Of a stretch of 64,000 nucleotides of DNA, positions 52,821 to 60,945 are shown in pieces; within the stretch, counting starts at the first letter, position 1, and each line of letters opens with the position of its first letter. Under the pieces are notes generated by a model. It did no database searches and had not been told where the DNA came from. It saw only the letters and a program-made list of their open reading frames with translations. Source of the DNA: Streptomyces sp. R21 (GTDB lineage: Bacteria; Actinomycetota; Actinomycetes; Streptomycetales; Streptomycetaceae); contig NZ_CP163435.1 of the NCBI RefSeq assembly GCF_041051975.1, forward strand, positions 5,861,001 to 5,925,000. The letters run 5' to 3'. Both the position numbers and the translations under genes were made by a program.

Positions 52821-54131
52821 ATGACCACGACGGGGGAAGAGCACACCGGGGCCGGGGGCGGTCCATGGTGGTGGGTGCGGTGGCGTAGTGCCGTGCTGGA
52901 TGTGGGGCTCGCCGCGGTGTCCGCGGTGGAGTGCGCGGTGGAGGGGTGGCCGTTCGCGCGGGACGCGGGGCTGCCGGTTCCGGTGGGCATGGTGTTCGGG
53001 CTCCTCGCCGGGTCCACGCTGCTGTTGCGGCGGAAGTGGCCGATCGCCGTCGTGCTCGTGTCCATCGCCATCACGCCTGCCCAGATGGGCTTTCTGATGG
53101 GCCTCGTCGGGCTGTACACGCTCGCCGCGTCCGAGCTGCCGCGCCGGATCATCGGGGCGCTCGCGGGCATGTCCTTCGCCGGGATGCTGATCGTGACGTT
53201 CGTGAAGGCACAACAGGGCGTGGTGCGCGGCGACGCGGCCCTCGGAGAGTGGTTCGTCCCCTTCGTCTCCATCACCACCGCGCTCGGGATGACGGCACCT
53301 CCGGTGCTGCTCGGTCTCTACGTGGGGGCGCGGCGGCGGCTGATGGAGAGCCTGCGCGAGCGGGCGGACTCTCTGGAGCGGGAGTTGCAGCTGCTGGCCG
53401 AGCGGGCCGAGGAGCGGGCCGAGTGGGCGCGCAACGAGGAGCGGACGCGGATCGCGCGCGAGATGCATGACGTGGTCGCGCACCGGGTGAGCCTGATGGT
53501 GGTGCACGCGGCCGCCCTCCAGGCGGTGGCGCGCAAGGATCCCGAGAAGGCCGTGAAGAACGCGGCGCTGGTCGGGGACATGGGGCGGCAGGCGCTGACC
53601 GAGCTGCGGGAGATGCTCGGGGTGCTGCGTACGGGGGAGGGGCTGGACGTACGGGTCCACCCCGTGCCGTTGGCCGCCGTCGGTGTGGCCGCGGCCGCCG
53701 CTGCCGCGGCGTCGCGGGACGCGGACGACTTCGTGGACGGGCCCTGTCTTGCCGAGCTGGAGGAGTTGGTCGGGCAGTCGGCGGCCGCGGGGATGGTGGT
53801 CGACCTGTCGGTGGAGGGTGACGCGCGCGCGTACGCGCCCGAGGTGGAGCAGACCGCGTACCGGGTCGTGCAGGAGGCGCTGACCAACGTCCACAAGCAC
53901 GCGGCCGGTGCGAAGACGCATGTCCGGCTGGCTCACCGTGTCTCCGAGATCGCCATGCAGGTCGAGAACGAGTGCCCGCCGGAGCCGGAGGCGGTGTCTT
54001 TCGTGGGGCTGCCCAGTGGGGGGAACGGGTTGCTCGGGATGAAGGAGCGGGTGGCCGCGCTGGGTGGGGTGTTTGTTTCGGGGGCTACGGAGGCGGGGGG
54101 GTTTCGGGTTTCGGCTGTGATCCCAACGTAG
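52821..54131 (+). CDS. Orphan NarL-type sensor histidine kinase (HisKA_3)
   Basis: A 436-aa membrane kinase. Four to five TM segments fill residues 25-165. A coiled coil (LRERADSLERELQLLAERAE) leads to the HisKA_3 helix ERTRIAREMHDVVAHRVSLM with phospho-acceptor H216. The HATPase N box is YRVVQEALTNVHKHA, and the G2 box GNGLLGMKERVAALGG. No response-regulator gene is adjacent. The signal is unknown. The ATG at 52821 has GGAGG upstream. A copy of the structured repeat begins 3 bp after its stop. Confidence 0.88.
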   Translation: MTTTGEEHTGAGGGPWWWVRWRSAVLDVGLAAVSAVECAVEGWPFARDAGLPVPVGMVFGLLAGSTLLLRRKWPIAVVLVSIAITPAQMGFLMGLVGLYTLAASELPRRIIGALAGMSFAGMLIVTFVKAQQGVVRGDAALGEWFVPFVSITTALGMTAPPVLLGLYVGARRRLMESLRERADSLERELQLLAERAEERAEWARNEERTRIAREMHDVVAHRVSLMVVHAAALQAVARKDPEKAVKNAALVGDMGRQALTELREMLGVLRTGEGLDVRVHPVPLAAVGVAAAAAAAASRDADDFVDGPCLAELEELVGQSAAAGMVVDLSVEGDARAYAPEVEQTAYRVVQEALTNVHKHAAGAKTHVRLAHRVSEIAMQVENECPPEPEAVSFVGLPSGGNGLLGMKERVAALGGVFVSGATEAGGFRVSAVIPT

Positions 54132-54133
54132 TT

Positions 54134-54486
54134 CTGGCGGGGGCGCCTTTCACGGGGGCGCCTGACGCCGGTGGGTGGGTCGGGGCCGTGCCGGTACGTC
54201 TTGCCCGTCGCCGCGTGGGCGTACTGCCCGGGGGTTGCATTCGGCGGGACTTGGCGGGCGGTCTGCTACGCGACGGGCAGAGACGTACCGGCACGGCCCC
54301 TTGCGTGCGTACGCGACTGCGGGTGCGTGGTCCGTCCTCCCTGCGGGCAATCGTGCCGCTGGGGCGGCACGGGTGGGCGCAGGCGGCGCCCCGTAAGCGC
54401 CGAGTTGCGCGACCCACCCCCGCCCAGCACCAACCCCGGGTGCGAAGGAAGAAGAGGGTGACCGGGGTTTGCCCACCCACCCCCGG
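54134..54486 (+). repeat. Dispersed structured repeat, copy B
   Basis: A ~353-bp non-coding element matching 19197-19540. The long stem pairs 54183-54212 with its complement near 54270-54300 and keeps the same single bulge as copy A. At two stem positions both strands differ from copy A in a compensating way. It occupies almost the whole gap between the kinase (stop 54131) and the convergent SUKH-3 gene (stop 54494). Confidence 0.85.
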
Positions 54487-54493
54487 AGGGGGA

Positions 54494-55006
54494 TCAGCCT
54501 GCGGTCAGGCGGACGGGGTCTATGCCGGACAAGAGGGTGGTGAGGGCCTGGTCGAGGGTGGGGCCGAGGTACCAGTCGCCGGTGTGGTCGAGGGTGTAGA
54601 CGCGGCCCTCGGCGTCGATGGCGAGGAGGGCCCGGCTGTCGGACTCCTCTCCGAGGGGGCACACCTCCGTGCCGAGCGCGCGCCCGAGGTCCCCGAGGGT
54701 GCGGGCCATGTGCAGCCCGTGCAACGGGTCGAGATGGAGCGTGGCGGGCGCGATCTGCCGGCCGGGAGCCTGCGCGGCGAGCCGTAGACCACCGAACTCC
54801 GCCCATGCCTCCACCGCCGCGGGAAACACCGTATGCCGATGGCCGGCAGGCGACGCGTGGCCCCGCAGCGCGTCGGCCCAGACCTCGGCCTGCTTTATGT
54901 CCCAGCGTCCGGGCTGCCATCCGGCGGCGCGCAGAGCGGCGTCCACGATGACGGAGAAGCGGGTGGTTGAGGAGCGGTCGGGGTGCATCTGCCCTTCGTT
55001 CGTCAA
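54494..55006 (-). CDS. SUKH-3 family immunity-like protein
   Basis: A 170-aa soluble protein of the SUKH-3 family, whose members neutralise contact-dependent or intracellular nuclease/deaminase toxins. Family features are VDAALRAAGWQPGRW at the N-terminus, FPAAVEAWAEFGGLRL in the core, and the closing DHTGDWYLGPTLDQALTTLL. No signal peptide. The start is ATG 55006 or ATG 54988 (MHPDRSS). It lies 78 bp downstream of the YwqJ deaminase gene on the same strand, a toxin-then-immunity order. Confidence 0.85.
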   Translation of the reverse strand: MTNEGQMHPDRSSTTRFSVIVDAALRAAGWQPGRWDIKQAEVWADALRGHASPAGHRHTVFPAAVEAWAEFGGLRLAAQAPGRQIAPATLHLDPLHGLHMARTLGDLGRALGTEVCPLGEESDSRALLAIDAEGRVYTLDHTGDWYLGPTLDQALTTLLSGIDPVRLTAG

Positions 55007-55084
55007 GAGTCGGCGGGGTTCGTCAAGAGTCGGCGGGTGTCATGGACCGGCTTCTCTGCCGTACTGCAGAGCCCGTGGGCCCCG

Positions 55085-55588
55085 TCAGTCGTCCGGTGCC
55101 GTCGGGTCGACGATGCGCACGCCGAAGTGGTCGCTGAGCGCCGTGCAGGCGCGGCACGGCGCGGCGAAGCTGCCGTGCAGCGGGTCGCCGTCCTCACGGA
55201 TGCGCCGGGCGGTGAGCTTGGCCTGCTTGAGGACCTTGCGGGCCTCGCCGTTCGTCATGGGCTTGCGCGCGGACCGCTTGCTGCGGGCCGCGTCGGCGGC
55301 GGAGATGTGCCGGGATATGAGGATCGCCTCGGCGCAGCGGCCGGTGAAGCGGTCGCGCTGTGCGCTGGTGAGGGTGTCGAGGAAGTCCTGTACCAGCGGG
55401 TGGAGAGCGGGTGGCTGGTCGGCGCGGCCCGCGGTGCCGGTGAGTGTCGCGCCGCGTACGGAAAGGGCGGCTGCGACCGTCGGCAGTATGCCGTCACGGC
55501 GGTGCAGGAGGGCCGGCGCATGGGGCGCCTCGGCGCTGCTCCAGCCGACCCGAGGGTCCCCGGACGTCCCCGTATGCGTCGCGTTCAT
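55085..55588 (-). CDS. YwqJ-like nucleic-acid/nucleotide deaminase
   Basis: A 167-aa protein of the YwqJ deaminase family, known from polymorphic toxin systems. Zinc-site motifs are CAE in RFTGRCAEAILISRHI (the C/HxE helix) and PCRAC in GDPLHGSFAAPCRACTALSD. It probably deaminates a nucleobase in nucleic acid or a free nucleotide; the substrate is unknown. No secretion or pre-toxin domains are present, unlike exported YwqJ toxins. The start is the ATG at 55588, in a 238-bp divergent promoter region shared with the WHH-SUKH gene. The SUKH-3 gene follows. Confidence 0.85.
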   Translation of the reverse strand: MNATHTGTSGDPRVGWSSAEAPHAPALLHRRDGILPTVAAALSVRGATLTGTAGRADQPPALHPLVQDFLDTLTSAQRDRFTGRCAEAILISRHISAADAARSKRSARKPMTNGEARKVLKQAKLTARRIREDGDPLHGSFAAPCRACTALSDHFGVRIVDPTAPDD

Positions 55589-55826
55589 GATCGTTTTTCC
55601 CTCCCATGCATCCCCCGGTGCGGAGACAGACTGTCAAATGGCGTGGCTGGTGCGGAAGCTGGGGCGGTGCGACACGCCCGGTCTTCGCCGCACCGTCACG
55701 GCGGGGTGACGGCAGGTCACGGAACCGGAGGCCCGGTGACCGGTGTCGTTCAACCGCATAGGCTGTCGACATCCGCGATCCGTACAGCCATACAGGCCAC
55801 AGATGAAGCCGCAGGGGGCAACCGCC

Positions 55827-56840
55827 ATGACGACAGGTCGGCTCGGGCAGCAAGCCGCGCCGCCGAACGCGGCCTACGCCGGGCAGGTCGTGCACTTCCC
55901 GGACCCGGTCCGGGCGGCCCGTCACCCCAGAGGTGTACGGGTGGACGAGCACGGCTACCCCGACTTCTCGGCGTACGCGCGTGCCGCCGCGGAGATCGCC
56001 GAGCCCCCGGAGGGCTTCGGCGTCGACGAGCTCCGGCTGACGGACTACGTGTCCGCGAACGCGGCGCTCGCCGCCTCCGGCCACGACCTGTGGGACACCA
56101 TCCCGCCGGTGGCCACTCCGCACGGCTGGACCTGGCATCACGTGCCGGGCGGCCGGCGGCTGGAGCTCGTGCCGGTCGAGGTGAAGGCGCTGCTGCGCCA
56201 CCACGGCGGGCTCGCGACAGCGGCGGTGGACCAGAACAAGCGCGGCACCCGCCCGTTGCAGGAGACGCGGCCCGCGCACTTCGGGCTGCCGAAGTCGGCG
56301 GTCGCGGTGACGGAGCAGCAGGTGCTCGCGGTCGAGGAGGAGCTGGGATACCGGCTGCCCGGTGCGTACCGGTCCTTCCTGAAGGCGGCCGGGGGCTGCG
56401 CGCCCGTCGGCGCCGCGCTCGACGCCGAGCTGGGGCTGCTGGTCGACCAGCCGTTCTTCACCGTGCGCGACGAGGCCGCCGTCAACGACCTCGTCTACGT
56501 CAACAAGTGCCTGCGCGACCACTTGACCAAGGACTACCTGGGTGTCGGGTTCGTGCAGGGCGGGCTGCTGGCCGTGAAGGTGAAGGGCGAGGGGACCGGG
56601 TCGGTCTGGTTCTGCGCGTACGACGACGCCCGCGACCAGGACGCCTGGCCGCCGCCCGAGCGGGTGCAGCGGCTGCTGCTGCCCTGCGGCGACGACTTCG
56701 ACCGCTTCCTGTCCCGGCTGGCAGGCAATCCGCCGGAGCTGGAGACCGTGGCGAACCTGATGGTGGACGGCGGCTTCGCGCGCGCCGTGGCCGTCGGCGC
56801 GGCGTCTTCGGCCTCCTCGGCGTCTTCGATGGGGGAGTGA
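55827..56840 (+). CDS. WHH-type nuclease domain fused to a SUKH (SMI1/KNR4) domain
   Basis: A 337-aa protein with two parts. The N-terminal part contains GWTWHHVPGGRRLELVPVEV at about residues 99-118 and a following LLRHHGG, the signature of the WHH family in the HNH/EndoVII nuclease superfamily. The C-terminal part (about 162-310: VTEQQVLAVEEELGYRLPGA onward) is a SUKH-1/SMI1-KNR4 fold, normally an immunity domain. Fusion of toxin-like and immunity-like folds in one chain is notable. There is no signal peptide. The ATG at 55827 follows a G-rich run. Its stop overlaps a possible GTG of the next gene by 4 bp. Confidence 0.85.
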   Translation: MTTGRLGQQAAPPNAAYAGQVVHFPDPVRAARHPRGVRVDEHGYPDFSAYARAAAEIAEPPEGFGVDELRLTDYVSANAALAASGHDLWDTIPPVATPHGWTWHHVPGGRRLELVPVEVKALLRHHGGLATAAVDQNKRGTRPLQETRPAHFGLPKSAVAVTEQQVLAVEEELGYRLPGAYRSFLKAAGGCAPVGAALDAELGLLVDQPFFTVRDEAAVNDLVYVNKCLRDHLTKDYLGVGFVQGGLLAVKVKGEGTGSVWFCAYDDARDQDAWPPPERVQRLLLPCGDDFDRFLSRLAGNPPELETVANLMVDGGFARAVAVGAASSASSASSMGE

Positions 56841-56848
56841 GCTTTCCG

Positions 56849-59659
56849 ATGGTGACCTTCGCGCAGGCGCAGGAGCGCGCGGAAGAGTGGATCAACGGCG
56901 ATGTGCCCGGCTACCAGCACCGCGAGGTGCGGGTGCGCGAGTTCGAGCTCGGCTTCGTGGTGTGGGCCGAGGACCGCGCCGACGGCCCGCGTTCGGACGG
57001 TGGCGCTCAGCGGCTCGTCCTCGCCCGCGACAGCGGTGAGGCGACTCTGTGGCCCAATCTGCCGGTCGGCGAGGTGATCCGCCGGTACGAGGAGCAGTAC
57101 GGAGTGCCGGACGCGGCACCGGATCCGGCGCCGGCGCCTCCGGCCCGGGTCGATCTGAACCAGACGTCCTTCCTGCTGACTCCTCCGGAGTGGCTGCAGG
57201 AGGCCGCGGACCGGATGGGGATTCCGGATCAGCGGGCAGGCGCGGGCGCGGGTGGGCGTGCGGCCGGCGGTCCGGCCGACTCGCCGTCGGATGCCGTGCC
57301 CGGCACGCTGCCTGGTCCGGTCTCCGGTGGGGTGTCCAACGGGGCTTCGGACGGGGCGGGTTCCCGGGCGGCTGCCCCTGCGGCCGCCGCTGCCACGCCG
57401 GTTCCCCCGGCTTCTCCCTCTCCTTCCGATGCCGTTCCGGTGCCGGGTGCTCCCGGTGGAGCTCCGGCATGGCCCGCCGCCGGGCAGGGGCCGCAGGATG
57501 CCGCGGGCGTGCCCGCCTCGGCGACCCCCTGGGCGGGGACCGACACCAACGGGGACGCGGGCGACGACCGTTCCGTACCGCTGCCCGCGACCGTGTTCGC
57601 GCCGCCGATCTCCGGTCTCGACGAGGGCGGCACCCCGCCGCCCGGTGTGACGCCGGACGCCAAGACCGCTCTGATGTCCGGCGGCAGCCAGCTTCCGCCC
57701 ACCGCCATGGCCCCCGCGATCACGGACTCGAACGCGGCGCAGTCCTCCGGCTTCCCGCAGGGGCCGGGTGCGCCGGTCGCGCCGCCGGTTCCGGGTGGCA
57801 CGCCGCCGCCCGCTCCGGCTTCGTACGGCTATCCGCAGGGTCCGGGCGGGGCGCCGACTCCGCCTCCGGGCGCGCCGGTTCCCGGTGGTCCGCACGGCAC
57901 ACCGCCGCCGCAGCAGCCCGCGGGTCCGGCCGCCCCGGCCGCGCATGGTCGGCCGCTGCCGCCGCACGCCGGTGATATCGCCGACGCCGCGACCAGCAAG
58001 GCACAGGCGCCGCCGCGGGGTGCGCGGAGCGCCGGTGCGGGTGCGCCGCCTCCGCCGAGCGCCCCGGGAACGCCGGGCGTACGGCCCGGCAGTACGCCTC
58101 CGCCGTCCGGGCCCGGTGCTCCGGGCACCCCGGCGGGCGGGTACGTACCGACGCAACTCGTCTCGCAGCTCGGCCCGGACGGGCCCGAGGTTCCGGGTCA
58201 GCCCGCCGCTCCGCAGCCTGCGGGCGGTACGCCTGCGGGTGGTGTTCACCATGCGGCGACGATGTTGGCGGGTCCGGCTGTGGGTGGTCCGGGTGCGCCG
58301 CAGCCTCCGGGGGCCCCTGGTGCTCCCGGTGCGCCCGGCGTCCCCGGTGCTCCCGGTCAGCCCGCCGCTCCGCAGCCTCTGGGTGGTACGCCTGCGGGTG
58401 GTGTTCACCATGCGGCGACGATGTTGGCTGGTCCGGCTGTAGGTGGTCCGGGTGCGCCGCAGCCTCCGGGTGCCCCCGGTGCCCCTGGCGCTCCCGGTGC
58501 TCCGGGCAACCCGCCCCCCGGCGGCGTCCACCACGCGGCGACGATGCTCGCCGGTCCGCAGGTCGGCCCGCCCGCCGGCGGCCCCGGCATGCCTCCGCCG
58601 CCGAGCGCTCCCCAGCCGATGCCGGGTCAGCCCATGCCCGGTCAGCAGCCGCCGGCGTACGGCTATCCGCAGCCGCCCGCCGGGCAGCCGACCGTGGGCC
58701 CCGGCTACCAGGCCGTGCTGCGCTACCGCGCGCAGGACGGCTCCGAGCAGCAGCTCATCCGCCGCTCCGCGCCGGGCACCCCGCACCCGGAGTGGCAGAT
58801 CCTGCACGAGCTGCGCGCGATGAACGTGCCGCCGCAGCAAGTGCTCGAACTGCACACGGAGTTGGAGTCGTGCGAGCTGCCGGGCGCGTACTGCGCGCGG
58901 ATGATCCGGGAGAGCTGGCCGCAGGCGCGGATCACCAGCATCGCCCCGTACGGCACCGATCACGCGAGCCGTCAGCAGGGCATGCACCAACTGATCGCGC
59001 ACCAGGGCGAGTTGCACCAGGTCGCGGACGGGCTGGCGCGCCCGGCGCCGGTGCGTGCGCCGATTCCGCCGGTGCAGCCGTCGCCGCCGATTCCGCCGGA
59101 GGCGATCGGCCAGGAGCTGGCGGCGGCGTTCGGGCCGGGGGTCTTCCGGTTCGACCAGGCCGCCGTCTCCCGCCAGGGCGTGCCCAACATCGTGGCGCAC
59201 ACGCTGGTGGTGGCCGGACTCCCGGTCGACATGGGCCCGTTCTTCTGGGCCCAGGCCCAGCCGGGGCGCCCGGTGCCGACGCTGGCCGAGCTGGCGCAGG
59301 AGCGCGGGGTGCAGCCCGCCGCGGACGCGGGCTCGTACCTCGTCATGGGCAGCGACTTCGGCAAGGCGATCTGCGTCCAGTACGGCACGGCGAACATCGT
59401 GGCCGTACCGGTGGAGGCGGGTCCGGGCGGAGCCCCGGTGCCGCCGCAGTTCGTGAACTCGGGCCTGCCCGAGTTCGCCCGCTGCCTCGCCCTGCTCGGC
59501 CGTATGTGGCGGCTGCGCTTCGGCCTCAACCAGGAGCAGGCGGGCCGCTGGACCGTCGACTTCCAGGCCCAGCTGGCCTCCCTCGACCCGGCGGCCCTGG
59601 GCTCCCCGGAGTCCTGGTGGTCGGTGCTGCTGGAGCAGATGTGGGACGGACTGCTGTGA
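56849..59659 (+). CDS. Multi-domain Imm35 - proline-rich linker - deaminase - SUKH-4 protein
   Basis: A 936-aa protein. Residues 1-80 (FAQAQERAEEWINGDVPGYQ) are an Imm35/YrhB-type domain. Residues ~95-610 are a Pro/Gly/Ala-rich linker with ~53-residue repeats carrying GGVHHAATMLAG. Residues ~620-730 resemble the XOO_2897-type nucleic-acid deaminase (HPEWQILHELRAMNV, then ELHTELESCELPGAYCARMI with the zinc-site His and two Cys). Residues ~750-935 are SUKH-4. ATG 56849 matches the usual start MVTFAQAQERAEEW; a GTG at 56837 overlaps the previous stop. No signal peptide is seen, so it should be intracellular. Confidence 0.82.
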   Translation: MVTFAQAQERAEEWINGDVPGYQHREVRVREFELGFVVWAEDRADGPRSDGGAQRLVLARDSGEATLWPNLPVGEVIRRYEEQYGVPDAAPDPAPAPPARVDLNQTSFLLTPPEWLQEAADRMGIPDQRAGAGAGGRAAGGPADSPSDAVPGTLPGPVSGGVSNGASDGAGSRAAAPAAAAATPVPPASPSPSDAVPVPGAPGGAPAWPAAGQGPQDAAGVPASATPWAGTDTNGDAGDDRSVPLPATVFAPPISGLDEGGTPPPGVTPDAKTALMSGGSQLPPTAMAPAITDSNAAQSSGFPQGPGAPVAPPVPGGTPPPAPASYGYPQGPGGAPTPPPGAPVPGGPHGTPPPQQPAGPAAPAAHGRPLPPHAGDIADAATSKAQAPPRGARSAGAGAPPPPSAPGTPGVRPGSTPPPSGPGAPGTPAGGYVPTQLVSQLGPDGPEVPGQPAAPQPAGGTPAGGVHHAATMLAGPAVGGPGAPQPPGAPGAPGAPGVPGAPGQPAAPQPLGGTPAGGVHHAATMLAGPAVGGPGAPQPPGAPGAPGAPGAPGNPPPGGVHHAATMLAGPQVGPPAGGPGMPPPPSAPQPMPGQPMPGQQPPAYGYPQPPAGQPTVGPGYQAVLRYRAQDGSEQQLIRRSAPGTPHPEWQILHELRAMNVPPQQVLELHTELESCELPGAYCARMIRESWPQARITSIAPYGTDHASRQQGMHQLIAHQGELHQVADGLARPAPVRAPIPPVQPSPPIPPEAIGQELAAAFGPGVFRFDQAAVSRQGVPNIVAHTLVVAGLPVDMGPFFWAQAQPGRPVPTLAELAQERGVQPAADAGSYLVMGSDFGKAICVQYGTANIVAVPVEAGPGGAPVPPQFVNSGLPEFARCLALLGRMWRLRFGLNQEQAGRWTVDFQAQLASLDPAALGSPESWWSVLLEQMWDGLL
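58226..58560 (+). repeat. ~159-bp in-frame repeats in the linker of the Imm35/SUKH-4 protein
   Basis: Two full units begin near 58226 and 58385, and a third, shorter one near 58515. Each encodes GGVHHAATMLAGP followed by a collagen-like GAPGAPGAPG tract. Confidence 0.8.
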
Positions 59660-59680
59660 CCCGGAGGTGACTGCCTCCAC

Positions 59681-59719
59681 AGGGCGGGGCCCGGTCGGAT
59701 GACCGGGCCCCGCCCTTTT
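59681..59719 (+). terminator. Strong terminator with T-tract after the SUKH-4 gene
   Basis: A 15-16-bp perfect GC stem with loop GGAT is followed by TTTT, a classical intrinsic terminator and rare for this window. Confidence 0.88.
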
Positions 59720-59807
59720 GTGTCCGCATCCTGACCGTGACTGATGGGCGGAGTGTCGCGTTATGAACACTTCCGCGTGATCCATCAAGATGTGCGCGAA
59801 ATACTCA

Positions 59808-59857
59808 TTTCGGGTACAGCGGATTTTTCGGGTACCGCGGAATTCCGGTACGGCGGA
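59808..59857. repeat. Three 16-bp direct repeats before the coiled-coil gene
   Basis: Units at 59808-59823, 59826-59841 and 59842-59857 follow the pattern TTCSGGTACNGCGGA (first two with one difference, third with three). They lie 14-63 bp before the start codon and may be an operator array. Confidence 0.75.
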
Positions 59858-59870
59858 GAGGGGTCCCTCG

Positions 59871-60764
59871 ATGAGCGGTGCAGGTGCATCGGTGTCGCCG
59901 CACGGCTTTGTGGTCGTGCGGGGGCGTGGTTACCGGCCCGAGCAGGTGGAGGCGTATGCCGCGGGGGTCTCGCGGCAGCGGGACGCCGCCTGGGAGCGGG
60001 CTGCCCGGCTGACCGTGCTGGCCAAGGAGATGGACGCGGAGGCGGGGCGGCTGCGCGAGGTCGTGGTCGGGCTCGGGCCGCAGACGTACGACGAACTGGG
60101 GGAGCGGGCCCGCCGGATCTTCGAGCTGGGCGAGGAGGAGGCCGCGGCCGTGCTGGACGTGGCGCGTCGCGCGGCTTCGCTGGTCGTCGCGGAGGCCGAG
60201 GAGGCGGCCCGCCGGGTGCGCGAGGGCGCGCGGGAGGAGGCCGACGCGGTGCGCGCCGACGCCGAGGAGCGGGCCCGGCAGCGGCTGCTCACCGCCCGTG
60301 CCGAGGCCGACGAGATGCGGATCTCGGCTCGTCGAGTGGTGAAGGAGAGCCGCGGCGAGGCGCTGGCCGCGCTGCGCGAGGTGCGCCGCCGCACGGAGGG
60401 CCTCCTCGTCGACCAGGAGAAGGAGCACACCGAGCGCTGGGAGGAGGCGGAGCGCGCCGCGGCCGAGCGGGAGGCCGGGCTCGACGCGCGCCAGGTGGAG
60501 CTGGTGGCGCGCGCCGAGGCCGGCCTGGACGAGGCCCGGCGCGCCCTCGCCGAGGCCGAGGAGTCGGCCCGGCACCGGCAGGAGGACGCCGAGGCGCGCG
60601 CCGCCGAGCTGCTGGCCGAGGCTCGGGTGTGCGAGGAGCGGATCCACCGCGAGACCGAGCGGGTGCTGCGCGAGCACGGCGAGGCGTGGGACGACGTACG
60701 CGCCCACATGGACCACGTCCAGACCAGTCTCACGACCCTGACCGGGCGGGCTCCGGCCGAGTAG
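59871..60764 (+). CDS. DivIVA-domain-like coiled-coil protein ('cellulose-binding protein' type)
   Basis: A 297-aa cytoplasmic protein. An N-terminal DivIVA-like segment (FVVVRGRGYRPEQVEAYAAGVSRQRDAAWERA) precedes a long, highly charged coiled coil rich in Ala, Glu and Arg, from about residue 45 to 280. Streptomyces has several such proteins (Scy/FilP/DivIVA-like) that scaffold polar growth; some are annotated as cellulose-binding without good basis. ATG 59871 follows GGAGAGGGG; the frame opens earlier, but the upstream part is promoter-like repeats. It converges on actP across a palindromic element. Confidence 0.82.
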   Translation: MSGAGASVSPHGFVVVRGRGYRPEQVEAYAAGVSRQRDAAWERAARLTVLAKEMDAEAGRLREVVVGLGPQTYDELGERARRIFELGEEEAAAVLDVARRAASLVVAEAEEAARRVREGAREEADAVRADAEERARQRLLTARAEADEMRISARRVVKESRGEALAALREVRRRTEGLLVDQEKEHTERWEEAERAAAEREAGLDARQVELVARAEAGLDEARRALAEAEESARHRQEDAEARAAELLAEARVCEERIHRETERVLREHGEAWDDVRAHMDHVQTSLTTLTGRAPAE

Positions 60765-60781
60765 CCCGCCCCGCGGGCGGT

Positions 60782-60945
60782 AGAGCCTGTGTCACATCCC
60801 CGGCCGGGCGCCCGCCGCCTGGCACGCACGCTCGCCGCGTTGCCGAAACGTCCTAGTAGCTCCGCTACGAGGACGCTCCGGCGCCTTGCGATCGCACGCA
60901 CCAGACGACGTGCGCTGATCCGACCGGGGATGTGACACAGGCTCT
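60782..60945. mobile_element. Palindromic MITE-like element with 22-bp terminal inverted repeats
   Basis: The ends AGAGCCTGTGTCACATCCCC(GG) and their exact reverse complement (60924-60945) are perfect for 22 bp. The interior is also an imperfect palindrome, centred on TCCTAGTAGC-TCC-GCTACGAGGA (60851-60873). It contains no gene, fills the gap between two convergent genes, and its right end touches the actP stop codon. No target-site duplication is obvious. It could be a MITE related to an insertion sequence or a large bidirectional terminator. Confidence 0.65.

Noticed and set aside
54983..56848. Upstream extension of the SUKH-4 protein frame
   Set aside because: It runs antisense through the YwqJ gene and out of frame through the WHH-SUKH gene; a standard start exists at 56849.
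58226..58560. CRISPR-like or mobile repeat
   Set aside because: The repeats are in frame within a coding sequence and encode a Pro/Gly linker.
56534..59788. A 1084-codon minus-strand frame rich in Arg
   Set aside because: Antisense to the Imm35/deaminase/SUKH-4 gene; composition reflects the complement of Pro/Gly/Ala codons.
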